55,530 bases of DNA from an uncultured Prevotella sp. (GTDB lineage: Bacteria > Bacteroidota > Bacteroidia > Bacteroidales > Bacteroidaceae): positions 1-55,530 of the forward strand of contig OMXK01000017.1 of NCBI GenBank assembly GCA_900314995.1, read 5' to 3'. The notes under the pieces were generated by a model that made no database searches, was not told the origin of the DNA, and saw only the letters and a program-made list of their open reading frames with translations. A program made the translations under genes and the position numbers. Of this stretch, positions 25,301 through 34,353 are shown piece after piece. Numbering within the stretch: position 1 is the first letter of the stretch; every line of letters begins with the position of its first letter.

Positions 25301-26144
25301 AAGGCACTTTGAGCGTATTAGCCTCAGCTTGGACTTCACCAAGAGTCATCGGTAGAGGATAGGGAGTAGAAGTAGAATTCGGGCAGCCGACAATCAGCTT
25401 ACCACCCTCATAATACATAAACTCACCCCAACGGTTCGTGGTGCGGGCCAGCATGTCGTAGAAGCTCTCGTTATACTGCACCAGGAAGGGAAAGATATGC
25501 TCCGTGGTCTTATCGCCCGACTTATAGCTCAGATTCTGCATGCTTTTGGCATCATACGACAGAACTTTTTTCTCATCGTATGGTGCTTTGATTTTAGAGA
25601 TCTCTTCCTTCAGGATACCATCACCCAGTTTCTTTCCGACAAAGGTGCGGCAGGCATTGCCTTGTGTCAACAGTTTGTCAAGGCTGTAGATATGCAAGTA
25701 AATACGCATGTAGTTCACCTTGTATTTCATCTGAACAGACTGTACATAGAAATCATCTCCTACTTTCTTGGAATCAGAGAGCTTCTGCGGGTCCTCGTCC
25801 TGCATATCACGGAGAGACACTTTCTTATTCACGAACAATTCTTCAATCACAGAACCCATAACGGGTATCCAGGCTAAATCAGGATTAGAAAAGGCCAAAG
25901 CTATCTCTGCGTGGATCTCTGTAGGCTGGTACATTTTCTTCGTGAACTCAAGATTCTGCAGTGTAAGGCTATAAATGCGCTTTTTATCATCTTTACTGGT
26001 TAATTCCACATCTTTTTTGACGAGGACAAGAGTGCCTCTACTATTAGCCTTCTGCTCTGTGGAAAGAACGAGATCATTCTCGACTTGCAAATTGTCGTCT
26101 TTGGAAATCTTAACGTCGTGTATTGTAAGTTTTAATATTGCCAT
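22323..26144 (-). CDS. vgrG: VgrG (TssI) spike protein with a long C-terminal extension
   Basis: A 1273-residue T6SS spike protein. The gp27-like N-terminal part includes LVQYNESFYDMLARTTNRWGE, the hallmark VgrG/phage baseplate hub segment, and the gp5-like OB fold spans GHVRLADPQMATVTDAGDP through VFVGFVDGNVERPYVLGAIS. A beta-helix follows (INIQSPWGNVGISAF, SISAPNGDISIKGKN, ISIEAGNNLNIVSG). The remaining ~490 residues (from about 780) are mostly helical and charged, match no domain I can name, and are much longer than in a structural VgrG, so an evolved VgrG carrying an effector or cargo-binding domain is likely. It follows the Hcp-like gene by 12 bp. Start ATG at 26144 is consistent with family N-termini. 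Confidence 0.85.
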   Translation of the reverse strand: MAILKLTIHDVKISKDDNLQVENDLVLSTEQKANSRGTLVLVKKDVELTSKDDKKRIYSLTLQNLEFTKKMYQPTEIHAEIALAFSNPDLAWIPVMGSVIEELFVNKKVSLRDMQDEDPQKLSDSKKVGDDFYVQSVQMKYKVNYMRIYLHIYSLDKLLTQGNACRTFVGKKLGDGILKEEISKIKAPYDEKKVLSYDAKSMQNLSYKSGDKTTEHIFPFLVQYNESFYDMLARTTNRWGEFMYYEGGKLIVGCPNSTSTPYPLPMTLGEVQAEANTLKVPLFDTISYYNVDELENGSDKFDCAAGYDDNMLNDPIRIDPEKVSGNLFEWGGKFDKVVMKKFASFFKNDKNLPTFLGNELFSDLYDLGKQKIKVSNKNSKRKDKFFKKDMKDKAPEQYAEHNYGKKDDADKAMSYNPFSEIHSVYDKAKYFGILNCEIVSGKNAICINFDTKYPCLNLGQVIKVYDQDYIVTQVECRSDRALKLKNDLWVITTDKVAYYFRVYAIPKHANQFYPTVLPSGHVRLADPQMATVTDAGDPNGNGRVRVMFDWQNVDKVSGNITDDMVKASSPWIQFVANAGGQKGLMGAHYAGDRVFVGFVDGNVERPYVLGAISKGAGADIHCTTPGGHQLKISDDDEGVRAFLTSMFLPMWGTWGDFIPNFGGKNPFDGTKNNLALAGGFELSDNFGIYKISGSTDSREINIQSPWGNVGISAFTGISISAPNGDISIKGKNISIEAGNNLNIVSGKNVDYKLWKEKDTKKGSASQFLLDMEAAVAKKLAEKVVNVVDLSIVRSFLEIIVRPVEGNLTIKSNRYMMLSAGKDKCDYPTEAYSSPEERLKKLDKKAKNDILGGVGFLSVDSAMVELFKSIDGIVGEIEYGYNKTYLKCRELKADLEKKFNKLDEWKNSVGEATKLISSKKFDDLYKDVLTPELWKSEGDYADKKDDSIFQFTDEISIDEKDLDNAVSDKCHNNHFYSMNLASLTEFRSDGIKRVDQAIIDKRKELRKDVLDAYNRLAKEVWYLNHFELNRYRVGKKLSLFTFTPVPEKFKDIMVEAFSRKNLKLSQYYNPVPTEEVKLFKVEAVAFTGNMEDNEKKYIRRVVAMNLLEGLGFDDSFRKDKVGGNPGAVPPVPARDAKKPKTDAVSGDEGYICNNQTWFDYVDSLNGVPALGKDQTTIGAAIKGAAADAIDKLAFWKSISERSTWSEGKNGRILFGVNKGTYAFEKGDENVIFKKQDVLKTEITNLKASDYRDDTPEHRNIVEFVEKIKEGLRSL

Positions 26145-26156
26145 AATAATCTGAAT

Positions 26157-26642
26157 TTATTGAATGAAAATAGTTTTGTAATTATTCTGCTCCTCGCGGC
26201 CCATGTAGGTGACGGAGCGCGTCAGGATGGTTACATCGAGAAGAATCTGCTCTTCCTCGCCAGTGATGCTGCGCGTGGCGCTGTAGTTCTCCTCGACACT
26301 CAGCACGTAGCCGTTGACCACCATGCCGTCTTCATAGTCAGCCAGACGCTGATAGGAGTTGAAGGTGGCATTGAAGAGGAACGAGTAGTTGCTATGTGCG
26401 TTGGAAAGCAAATTAGAATAGAACACGCGTGCGTGGCGCGGAGAATTCACACGGATGGTGAACTTCAGCATTACAGGCTCTGTAGGTCCATACACCTCGC
26501 CAGCAGAATTGCGCTTGTGCTCTGCCTGATAGTCAAAATGCTGAACGACAAGGCAGTTCTCCTTTAATACGTTCTTGGGATTCTCAAGGAAATCCTCAGG
26601 GACCACAATGGCCTTTAATTCATTTGAAAACAACTTTGCCAT
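26157..26642 (-). CDS. Hcp/TssD-like tube protein (second copy in locus)
   Basis: A 161-residue protein of Hcp/TssD type: an N-terminal strand with VVQHFDYQAEHK, a central segment PVMLKFTIRVNSPRHARVFYSNLLSN, and beta strands to YMGREEQNNYKTIFIQ. It is longer than ordinary Hcp (~130) by ~30 residues, and the central YSNLLSNAHSNYSFLFN region is unlike the partial hcp at the window start. It lies between the other spike-operon Hcp (5 bp gap) and vgrG (12 bp gap), suggesting translational coupling. A variant Hcp at the tip of the tube, or one that binds a specific effector, is plausible. Confidence 0.68.
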   Translation of the reverse strand: MAKLFSNELKAIVVPEDFLENPKNVLKENCLVVQHFDYQAEHKRNSAGEVYGPTEPVMLKFTIRVNSPRHARVFYSNLLSNAHSNYSFLFNATFNSYQRLADYEDGMVVNGYVLSVEENYSATRSITGEEEQILLDVTILTRSVTYMGREEQNNYKTIFIQ

Positions 26643-26647
26643 AAAGG

Positions 26648-27061
26648 TTATACACGATTAAGAGTTACACCATCGATTTCCATCTCCTCGGCACTGATAG
26701 CCAGTTTCAGCAACCTGCGACGAGAGACGTTGATATCATAATACTCAGAGAATGAGAAGCACTTGGCTTCTTCGAAATAAAGAATCTGCGTGTCGGTCTC
26801 GTCTTTCCTGAGATCATTGGTCAGGCTGATGACGATACGACCGTTCTGCACATCCTGCGAGGAGAACCACTCAATAAGACCGAGGTCTTCCTTGCCAGGA
26901 GCGACAACTGTCACCTCCACACGCTCGCAACGGGCAGCACCTTCGGGGCTGAAACCATTGTTAGGGCGCTGAAACAAAAATCGGCAATCAGACACCAAGT
27001 ACTGCTTGGAGTAGCGCTTGATGCTGTTGTCACCGAATTCTAATACTGCTGTTAATGCCAT
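26648..27061 (-). CDS. Hcp/TssD-like tube protein (first gene of spike operon)
   Basis: A 137-residue TssD-type protein starting MALTAVLEFGDNSIKRY, with VSDCRFLFQRPNNGFSPEG, EVTVVAPGKEDLGLIEWFSSQ (the Hcp segment corresponding to LLAWMTERN in the copy at 1-243), and a C-terminal SAEEMEIDGVTLNRV. The ATG at 27061 is chosen because the frame upstream runs through the -7 element. It heads the spike operon transcribed from 27094-27124 and is followed by the second Hcp after 5 bp. Confidence 0.75.
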   Translation of the reverse strand: MALTAVLEFGDNSIKRYSKQYLVSDCRFLFQRPNNGFSPEGAARCERVEVTVVAPGKEDLGLIEWFSSQDVQNGRIVISLTNDLRKDETDTQILYFEEAKCFSFSEYYDINVSRRRLLKLAISAEEMEIDGVTLNRV

Positions 27062-27093
27062 ATCTTTTATTTTTTTAATTTTGATTTCTGGTG

Positions 27094-27124
27094 CAAATGT
27101 ACGACATTTCTTGGCTTGTCGCAA
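27094..27124 (-). promoter_or_regulatory. Promoter of the T6SS spike operon
   Basis: Minus strand: TTG at 27124-27122 and TACATTTG at 27101-27094, spacing 20 bp, ~33 bp before the first Hcp ATG. Full Bacteroidota consensus, unlike the sheath operon, so the two operons may be controlled differently. Confidence 0.65.
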
Positions 27125-27196
27125 GCATTCTGCCGCATTTCGTCTGGAGTTATTGCGACAATCGAACTGTTTTGCGTCAAAACTGCCGCATGGATG

Positions 27197-28747
27197 TTAA
27201 ATCTGTCGCGCCTCTAGTGTCTGGGTAATGTTTTGTTCGCGATGACAGATACGCACTTCGATGCCGAATTTCTCGTGGATATGCTCTGCCAGATGCTGGG
27301 CGGAATAGACGCTGCGGTGCTGGCCTCCGGTGCAGCCGAAACAGAACATCAGAGAAGTGAAACCACGCTGAATGTATCGGCGAACATGGGCATCGGCTAG
27401 CTTATAGACGCTATCGAGAAAGGTGAGTATCTCACCGTCATCCTCAAGGAAGCGGATGACGGGCTCGTCAAGCCCTGTCAGTTTCTTATAGGGTTCGTAG
27501 CGCCCGGGGTTGTGGGTGCTGCGACAGTCGAACACATAGCCACCGCCATTGCCGCTCTCGTCCTCGGGAATCCCTTTGCCGTAGGAGAAACTGTAGACTC
27601 TGACTACCAGCGGCCCCTGGGCATCATACTTGGAGAAGGTGGCCGGACCATCCTGAGGATGGGCTTTGTAGGGGTTCAGGTCTGTGGTCTTATAACCATC
27701 GGCACGCTTCGCAGTAGCCTCTATCTGCTGGAATTGTGGCAGCTCTGTCAGCTGGCGCAGGATATCCATCAGATAAGGATAGTGGAACTGCGTGGTGCTG
27801 TCGAGTAATTCCCTGAGGTTATGGATAGCAGGAGGGATGCTCTCGATAAAGTGCTTCTTCTGCTCATAATACCCGCGGAAGCCATAGGCGCCCAACACCT
27901 GCAGCGTACGGAAGAGCACGAAGAGGGAAAGGCGGTTGGCGAAATGGCGCACTGGCGGCACTTCGATATAATTCTTCAGCGAGTTGTAGTATTCATATAT
28001 CAGATCGCGGCGCAGCTTATGGGGATAGCGCGCACTTGCCTGCCATAGGAAGGAGGCGAGATCGTAATAATAGGGTCCCTTGCGACCGCCCTGATAGTCG
28101 ATAAAGCAAGGATTGCCGTCGTGGTCGAGCATCACGTTGCGGGCCTGGAAGTCGCGATAGAGGAAAAAGTCACCATTGGCATAGCTGTCATTGGTGAGAT
28201 CCTTGGCGAAGAGCCGGAAATCGGCCTCAAGCTTCAGTTCATGGAAGTCGAGCTCGGTGGCTTTGAGGAAGCAATACTTGAAATAGTTCAGATCGAAGAG
28301 TACGCTGTCGACATTGAACTCTGCCTGGGGATAACAATTGGAGAAATCGAGGCCGCGCGCACCGCGGATCTGAATATTCGGCAGTTCGCGGATGGTGCGC
28401 TTCAGCAGTTCCTGCTCCTTCAGTGTGTAACGGCCGCCTGCCTCTCGCCCACCCCGAATGGCATCGAAGAGCGAAGTAGAACCGAGGTCGGTCTGAAGAT
28501 ACCGAAGCTGGTCATCGCTGGCAGCCAGCACCTTAGGTACGGGTAGCTTCCTGCTGTTAAAGTGATCTGTCAGGTAAATAAAGGCATGATCCTCATCGCG
28601 GCTGGTGCCAATCACACCGATCACCGTCTGCCCGTCATAATCGGTCAAGCGGTAGTATGTGCGGTTACTGCCCGCACTTTGAAGTTGCTGAATATTAGCA
28701 GGTTCAGCACCTTTCCATTGCTGGTATAGTTTTAGGAGTCGCTCCAT
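27197..28747 (-). CDS. AmgK-like phosphotransferase fused to a RapZ C-terminal domain
   Basis: A 516-residue fusion. The N-terminal ~330 residues form an aminoglycoside-phosphotransferase-type kinase: AGSNRTYYRL, FLYRDFQARNVML (catalytic loop HRDxxxxN-like with Arg-Asp) and CFIDYQGGRKGPYYYDLASFLWQ (metal-binding DYQ). It resembles AmgK, the MurNAc/GlcNAc anomeric kinase of peptidoglycan recycling. The C-terminal ~150 residues match the RapZ domain: VRVYSFSYGKGIP, YVFDCRSTHNPGR, TGLDEPVIRFL, FGCTGGQHRSVYSAQHLAEHI and the terminal HREQN. RapZ in other bacteria links aminosugar precursor sensing to small-RNA control. The pairing with MurU (11902-12600) supports a cell-wall recycling role. Own promoter at 28756-28763. 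Confidence 0.85.
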   Translation of the reverse strand: MERLLKLYQQWKGAEPANIQQLQSAGSNRTYYRLTDYDGQTVIGVIGTSRDEDHAFIYLTDHFNSRKLPVPKVLAASDDQLRYLQTDLGSTSLFDAIRGGREAGGRYTLKEQELLKRTIRELPNIQIRGARGLDFSNCYPQAEFNVDSVLFDLNYFKYCFLKATELDFHELKLEADFRLFAKDLTNDSYANGDFFLYRDFQARNVMLDHDGNPCFIDYQGGRKGPYYYDLASFLWQASARYPHKLRRDLIYEYYNSLKNYIEVPPVRHFANRLSLFVLFRTLQVLGAYGFRGYYEQKKHFIESIPPAIHNLRELLDSTTQFHYPYLMDILRQLTELPQFQQIEATAKRADGYKTTDLNPYKAHPQDGPATFSKYDAQGPLVVRVYSFSYGKGIPEDESGNGGGYVFDCRSTHNPGRYEPYKKLTGLDEPVIRFLEDDGEILTFLDSVYKLADAHVRRYIQRGFTSLMFCFGCTGGQHRSVYSAQHLAEHIHEKFGIEVRICHREQNITQTLEARQI

Positions 28748-28755
28748 ATCGACTG

Positions 28756-28763
28756 CAAATATA
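28756..28763 (-). promoter_or_regulatory. Predicted -7 element of the AmgK-RapZ fusion gene
   Basis: Minus strand TATATTTG, exact TAnnTTTG, only ~8 bp before the ATG at 28747, so the leader would be very short or leaderless. A TTG lies 16 bp upstream. Confidence 0.45.
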
Positions 28764-28841
28764 CAAAATAATTTGAAAACAATGCGAATTATCCAATAAA
28801 AAATTCACTTTTCACCTTATTATTATATAAAGATGCAAGAA

Positions 28842-28874
28842 AAATAAAAAACCGAGTGTCTCACGACACTCGGT
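28842..28874 (-). terminator. Intrinsic terminator of the predicted small RNA
   Basis: Perfect 10-bp stem (28851-28860 with 28865-28874) and a 4-nt loop, followed on the minus strand by TTTTTATTTT. Confidence 0.8.
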
Positions 28875-28982
28875 TCCCAAAAACAAACTACTTAAAAACT
28901 AATCTACTAAAACAAATCAAAAAAATATCTTTAACTTCACAGTTTCTAATACTATATTGTTCTGAGGAAGAACTTCCTCTTC
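28842..28982 (-). ncRNA. Predicted small RNA upstream of the AmgK-RapZ gene
   Basis: A consensus promoter (28989-29020) and a strong intrinsic terminator (28842-28874) bracket ~140 nt with no credible reading frame; the longest is a 7-codon GTG start. The predicted transcript starts near 28982, has a 16-nt self-complementary 5' hairpin (GAGGAAGUUCUUCCUC), a U-rich middle suited to pairing or Hfq-like binding, and ends in the terminator. It lies directly upstream of a gene with a RapZ domain, and RapZ elsewhere works through small RNAs; that link is inference. A leader or antisense role is possible. 5' and 3' ends are predicted, not measured. Confidence 0.55.
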
Positions 28983-28988
28983 ACGCTG

Positions 28989-29020
28989 CAAAGTTACAAC
29001 GAAAATAAAGAACCCGCAAA
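28989..29020 (-). promoter_or_regulatory. Promoter of the predicted small RNA
   Basis: Minus strand TTTG at 29020-29017, exactly 20 bp, then TAACTTTG at 28996-28989. This is one of the best consensus matches in the window, and no gene follows it before the terminator. Confidence 0.65.
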
Positions 29021-29060
29021 CTTTTTTCAAAAAAAACACATTGTGCACGCACAAAAACAC

Positions 29061-29092
29061 AAAAAAAAGGGGCGGACTTTGAAATCCACCCC
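29061..29092 (-). terminator. Intrinsic terminator of groES-groEL
   Basis: An 8-bp GC-rich stem (29069-29076 with 29085-29092, one G-T pair), followed on the minus strand by a run of eight T. It lies about 65 bp after the groEL stop. Confidence 0.75.
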
Positions 29093-29157
29093 CGAATTTG
29101 TTATGTTTGCTTTGCAAAATAGTACAGATTTTATCTGGCTATCTAACACTCTGCGTA

Positions 29158-30807
<1,650 letters not shown>

Positions 30808-30831
30808 TTAGAAATGTAACAATAAAAAAAA

Positions 30832-31104
30832 TTACTTCTCAATGACTGCGAGTACGTCGCTCTGGCGCATCATCAGATACTTAGTTCCCTCGAACTCGAG
30901 CTCAGTGCCAGAATACTTGCCGTAGAGCACTTCGTCGCCCTCTTTCAGGATCATTGTTTCGTCTTTTGTGCCCTGACCTACGGCCTTAATCGTTCCGTGA
31001 AGGGGCTTCTCCTTGGCAGTATCAGGAATAATGATGCCACCGATCTTCTCTTCTGCAGGTGCCGGCAATACCAGCACGCGGTCTGCTAATGGTTTAATGT
31101 TCAT
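30832..31104 (-). CDS. groS: Co-chaperonin GroES (10 kDa)
   Basis: A 90-residue Gro[36 protein letters not shown], including the mobile loop GGIIIPD that contacts GroEL, then [27 protein letters not shown]. Length is normal. It is first in the groES-groEL operon. No CIRCE element (the HrcA operator) is seen in its 230-bp upstream region. Confidence 0.97.
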   Translation of the reverse strand: MNIKPLADRVLVLPAPAEEKIGGIIIPDTAKEKPLHGTIKAVGQGTKDETMILKEGDEVLYGKYSGTELEFEGTKYLMMRQSDVLAVIEK

Positions 31105-31209
31105 ACTTCTTATTATTTTTTGAGTTATACCTTATTATATTTATAAGCAGACAGTCAATGCGACCGTCCGCCAAACACTCTGCCAAAACTGTGCCAACAC
31201 TTAGAGATA

Positions 31210-31222
31210 TGACAACTTGTCA
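31210..31222. repeat. Short palindrome upstream of groES
   Basis: TGACAA-C-TTGTCA, a perfect 6-bp inverted repeat 106 bp upstream of groES, in the shared groES/sppA intergenic region. The minus-strand element TAAGTTTG at 31273-31266 is the best groES -7 candidate, which would put the palindrome in the transcribed leader. A possible operator; low support. Confidence 0.25.
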
Positions 31223-31296
31223 GCGACAAAGAACGACGAAAAAGTAAATATGCCAAAAAAAAACGCAAACTTATGCCTTACTTAAAAAAATATTTG

Positions 31297-31304
31297 TACC
31301 TTTG
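31297..31304 (+). promoter_or_regulatory. Predicted -7 element of sppA
   Basis: TACCTTTG, exact TAnnTTTG, 30 bp before the sppA ATG. The usual -33 TTTG is not clear. A palindrome GTTACGTAAC follows at 31311-31320. Confidence 0.5.
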
Positions 31305-31334
31305 CAATCTGTTACGTAACATAAATAACTTATT

Positions 31335-33143
31335 ATGAAACAATTCTTTAAAATGACACTTGCCACCGTCTGTGGTATTGTGATCTTTACCTTAATTATG
31401 GGGTTCTTCCTCGTTCTCTCCTTATTAGGTATGGTAGCCAGCGATTCGGCATCTACCAAAGTCAAGGACAATTCCGTATTCGTGCTCAAGCTCGACGGTA
31501 CAATCGATGAGCGGGCAGAGTCCGGATCGGTCTATGACGAAGTGTTGAATATGGGCGACATGAGCGCCATGGGTCTTGACGACCTGATAGCAAGCATCCG
31601 CAAGGCAAAGGAGAATGAAAACATAAAGGGCATCTATCTTGAGGGGGGCATTGCCAGTTTTGACTCACCCGCTACTGCCCAACAGCTGCGCGACGCACTG
31701 AAGGACTTCAAGAAGAGCGGCAAGTGGATTGTGGCTTATGCCGACCAGTATATGCAAGCCAGCTATTACGTCGCTACCGTTGCCGATAAGATCTACTTGA
31801 ACAGTCATGGCATGATCGACTTCAAAGGTCTTGGCGGCAAGGGAGAATATTACAAGGGACTCTACGATAAACTGGGCATCAAGTACCAGGCTGCCAAAGT
31901 GGGCAAGTATAAGAGCTACGTTGAGCGTAACACGCTGACTGGCATGAGCGACTACGACCGCGAGCAGCGTACCGTCTACCTCAACGGCATCTGGAACTAC
32001 TGGCTGAAGGAAATGGCTGAAGGCCGCAAGGTAAAGGTTGAAGACCTGAACAAATTGGCTAATGACAGCATCATGGCCTTTGCCGAAACGGAGGACTACG
32101 TGACGGCCAAACTCATCGACAAGGTGATGTTCCCTGAGGATATCAAGGCGGAAATCAAGTCACGCCTGAAGTTGGAGAAAGACGATGAGATCCACCAGCT
32201 GACGCTTTCGGATATGCTTAACGTCAAGTCAAAGAAAGACGACGAAGGTGAGAAGATTGCCATTTATTATGCTTATGGCAGCATCGTTGACAATAGCGCG
32301 ATGGACTTGATATCGGGTGGTGGTCATAATATCGTGGGCAAGACGACAGCAGAGGATCTGCGCAAGTTGGCTGACGACGATGACATCAAGGCTGTCGTAT
32401 TCCGTGTGAACTCTGGCGGCGGTAGTGCTGTCGCTTCAGAGCAGATCCGTCATGCCGTCAAGCTGTTGAAAGCCAAGAAGCCTGTCGTCGTGTCTATGGG
32501 CGGTGCTGCTGCATCAGGCGGCTACTGGATCAGTTCACCCGCCAGCTATATCGTGGCAGAACCCACTACCATCACAGGCAGCATCGGCATCTTCGGACTC
32601 GTGCCTAACTTCAGCGGTCTGGTCACCGACAAACTTGGTATCACCTTCGACGGTGTCACCACCAATAAATATGCAGACTATGAGACTGACTTGGTCTTAG
32701 GTAAGGACAATACAGAAATCATGCAACACATGCAGACCTATATTAATCACGGTTATCTGGAGTTCCTTGACATCGTGGCAGAGGGCCGAGGCATGAAACC
32801 AGCTCAGGTTGACTCCATAGCCCAAGGTCGCGTATGGCTGGCATCAGATGCCCTGAAGATCAAACTCGTAGACCAACTCGGCAGCCTTGATGACGCTGTG
32901 AAGAAAGCCGCTGAACTGGCCAAGTTGAAAGAATACCATACAACCACTTATCCTGGCAAGGCAGACTGGATGGACATGTTCTTGTCGAAGGAGAACAAGG
33001 GCAGCTATCTCGACGGCCGTTTCCAGAAGGAGCTCAAGACGCTGCTGGGCGATCTATACACACCGCTGATGGAAATCCGCCAGATTGTGAAAGACGACAG
33101 CCGCATCCAGGCTCGTATGCTTGATGACATCCGCGTAAAATAA
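31335..33143 (+). CDS. sppA: Signal peptide peptidase SppA (67-kDa type)
   Basis: A 602-residue SppA with an N-terminal transmembrane segment (residues ~12-36) and two tandem ClpP-fold domains. The catalytic lysine region is AKVGKYKSYVERNTLTG in the first half, and the nucleophile serine region is MGGAAASGGYWISSPA in the second, preceded by FRVNSGGGSAVASEQI. SppA clears cleaved signal peptides in the inner membrane. Length matches the long (E. coli-like) form. It starts an operon with lpxK (6-bp gap) and thiL. Confidence 0.93.
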   Translation: MKQFFKMTLATVCGIVIFTLIMGFFLVLSLLGMVASDSASTKVKDNSVFVLKLDGTIDERAESGSVYDEVLNMGDMSAMGLDDLIASIRKAKENENIKGIYLEGGIASFDSPATAQQLRDALKDFKKSGKWIVAYADQYMQASYYVATVADKIYLNSHGMIDFKGLGGKGEYYKGLYDKLGIKYQAAKVGKYKSYVERNTLTGMSDYDREQRTVYLNGIWNYWLKEMAEGRKVKVEDLNKLANDSIMAFAETEDYVTAKLIDKVMFPEDIKAEIKSRLKLEKDDEIHQLTLSDMLNVKSKKDDEGEKIAIYYAYGSIVDNSAMDLISGGGHNIVGKTTAEDLRKLADDDDIKAVVFRVNSGGGSAVASEQIRHAVKLLKAKKPVVVSMGGAAASGGYWISSPASYIVAEPTTITGSIGIFGLVPNFSGLVTDKLGITFDGVTTNKYADYETDLVLGKDNTEIMQHMQTYINHGYLEFLDIVAEGRGMKPAQVDSIAQGRVWLASDALKIKLVDQLGSLDDAVKKAAELAKLKEYHTTTYPGKADWMDMFLSKENKGSYLDGRFQKELKTLLGDLYTPLMEIRQIVKDDSRIQARMLDDIRVK

Positions 33144-33149
33144 TCATTC

Positions 33150-34340
33150 ATGGAAGGCGATTTCATCAATATCAACAAGAAGTTGCTCCCATTCAGTTGG
33201 CTCTATGGCTTTGGAGTAGGCTTCAGGAACATGCTCTTTGAGATGGGCATCCTGAAGAGCAGGTCTTATACCGTTCCCGTCATTTCCGTAGGCAATATCA
33301 CGGTTGGCGGCACAGGAAAGACGCCCCATGTAGAATACCTGATACGTCTGCTGAAAGACAAAGTGAATGTTGCCGTACTCAGCCGTGGTTACAAGCGCAA
33401 GAGTCACGGCTTTGTGCTTGCCGATGCAGAGACACCGATGAAGATGATTGGTGACGAGCCTTATCAGATGAAGCAGAAATTCCCCGACATCACCGTAGCA
33501 GTCGACAGCAAGCGTACTCGCGGCATCGACCATCTCATCGGCGGTGAGGCAGGAAAAGATATTGATGTCGTATTGCTCGATGATGCCTTCCAGCACCGAT
33601 ACGTCAAACCCGGCATCAATATCCTGCTCGTGGACTATCACCGACTGATTATCTACGACGAGCTGTTGCCTGCCGGACGATTGCGTGAGCCTGTGAAGAG
33701 TAAGGACAGGGCTGACATCGTCATTATCACGAAGTGTCCATGGAATCTGAAACCAATGGAGTTCCGGGTCATTACCAAGGCCATGAAGCTCTACCCTTAT
33801 CAACAGCTCTTCTTCTCTACGCATGAATATGAGATGCCCATCGCGGTCTTCCCCGAAGAACAAGGCAAACTCGGAGCATCAGAGACACTTGATTCCCTGG
33901 CGTCGCTCAAGGACAAGAACGTTCTTTTGCTGACGGGCATCGGTTCTCCGGAACAGATGAAGCACGATATGGAGCAGATGACCGATCATGTCACGCCACT
34001 CACATTCAGCGATCACCACGACTTCAAACAGAAAGATATCGTCGCGATCAACGAAGCCTTTGCCGCCCTTCCAGAGCCTAAGGTCATCATCACTACAGAA
34101 AAAGATGCCACTAGGCTGGCTGTCTTGGAAGAATTGAGCAGCGAGGTAAAGCAACACCTCTATAAACTTCCCATCTATATCCAAATCATGCAGGATCAGG
34201 AAGAACTGTTCAATCAGACGGTTTTAGGATATGTACGCAAGAATTCCAAAAACAGCATTCTGGCAAAAGGCAAGGACGGCAACAAGCCTAAAGGCGGGGA
34301 GCAAACCGAAAGCAAGCCTTTCAAAATTAGCTTCCGATAA
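33150..34340 (+). CDS. lpxK: Tetraacyldisaccharide 4'-kinase LpxK
   Basis: A 396-residue LpxK adding the 4'-phosphate to the lipid A precursor at the inner membrane. Seen: the N-terminal PFSWLYGFGVGFRN membrane-association helix, VPVISVGNITVGGTGKTP with a Walker A-type P-loop, and VDVVLLDDAFQHRYVKP, where the DD-AFQHR motif is the LpxK signature. The last ~40 residues are a low-complexity Lys/Gly-rich tail (KGKDGNKPKGGEQTESK), longer than in most relatives. Second gene of sppA-lpxK-thiL. Confidence 0.93.
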   Translation: MEGDFININKKLLPFSWLYGFGVGFRNMLFEMGILKSRSYTVPVISVGNITVGGTGKTPHVEYLIRLLKDKVNVAVLSRGYKRKSHGFVLADAETPMKMIGDEPYQMKQKFPDITVAVDSKRTRGIDHLIGGEAGKDIDVVLLDDAFQHRYVKPGINILLVDYHRLIIYDELLPAGRLREPVKSKDRADIVIITKCPWNLKPMEFRVITKAMKLYPYQQLFFSTHEYEMPIAVFPEEQGKLGASETLDSLASLKDKNVLLLTGIGSPEQMKHDMEQMTDHVTPLTFSDHHDFKQKDIVAINEAFAALPEPKVIITTEKDATRLAVLEELSSEVKQHLYKLPIYIQIMQDQEELFNQTVLGYVRKNSKNSILAKGKDGNKPKGGEQTESKPFKISFR

Positions 34341-34353
34341 TTATTTATAGAAA

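Noticed and set aside
28917-29117. Minus-strand reading frame overlapping the predicted small RNA promoter
   Set aside because: It has no plausible start context, is hydrophobic low-complexity sequence, and overlaps the promoter and terminator signals.
30832-31334. CIRCE operator upstream of groES
   Set aside because: The TTAGCACTC-N9-GAGTGCTAA pattern is absent; only a short unrelated palindrome is present.
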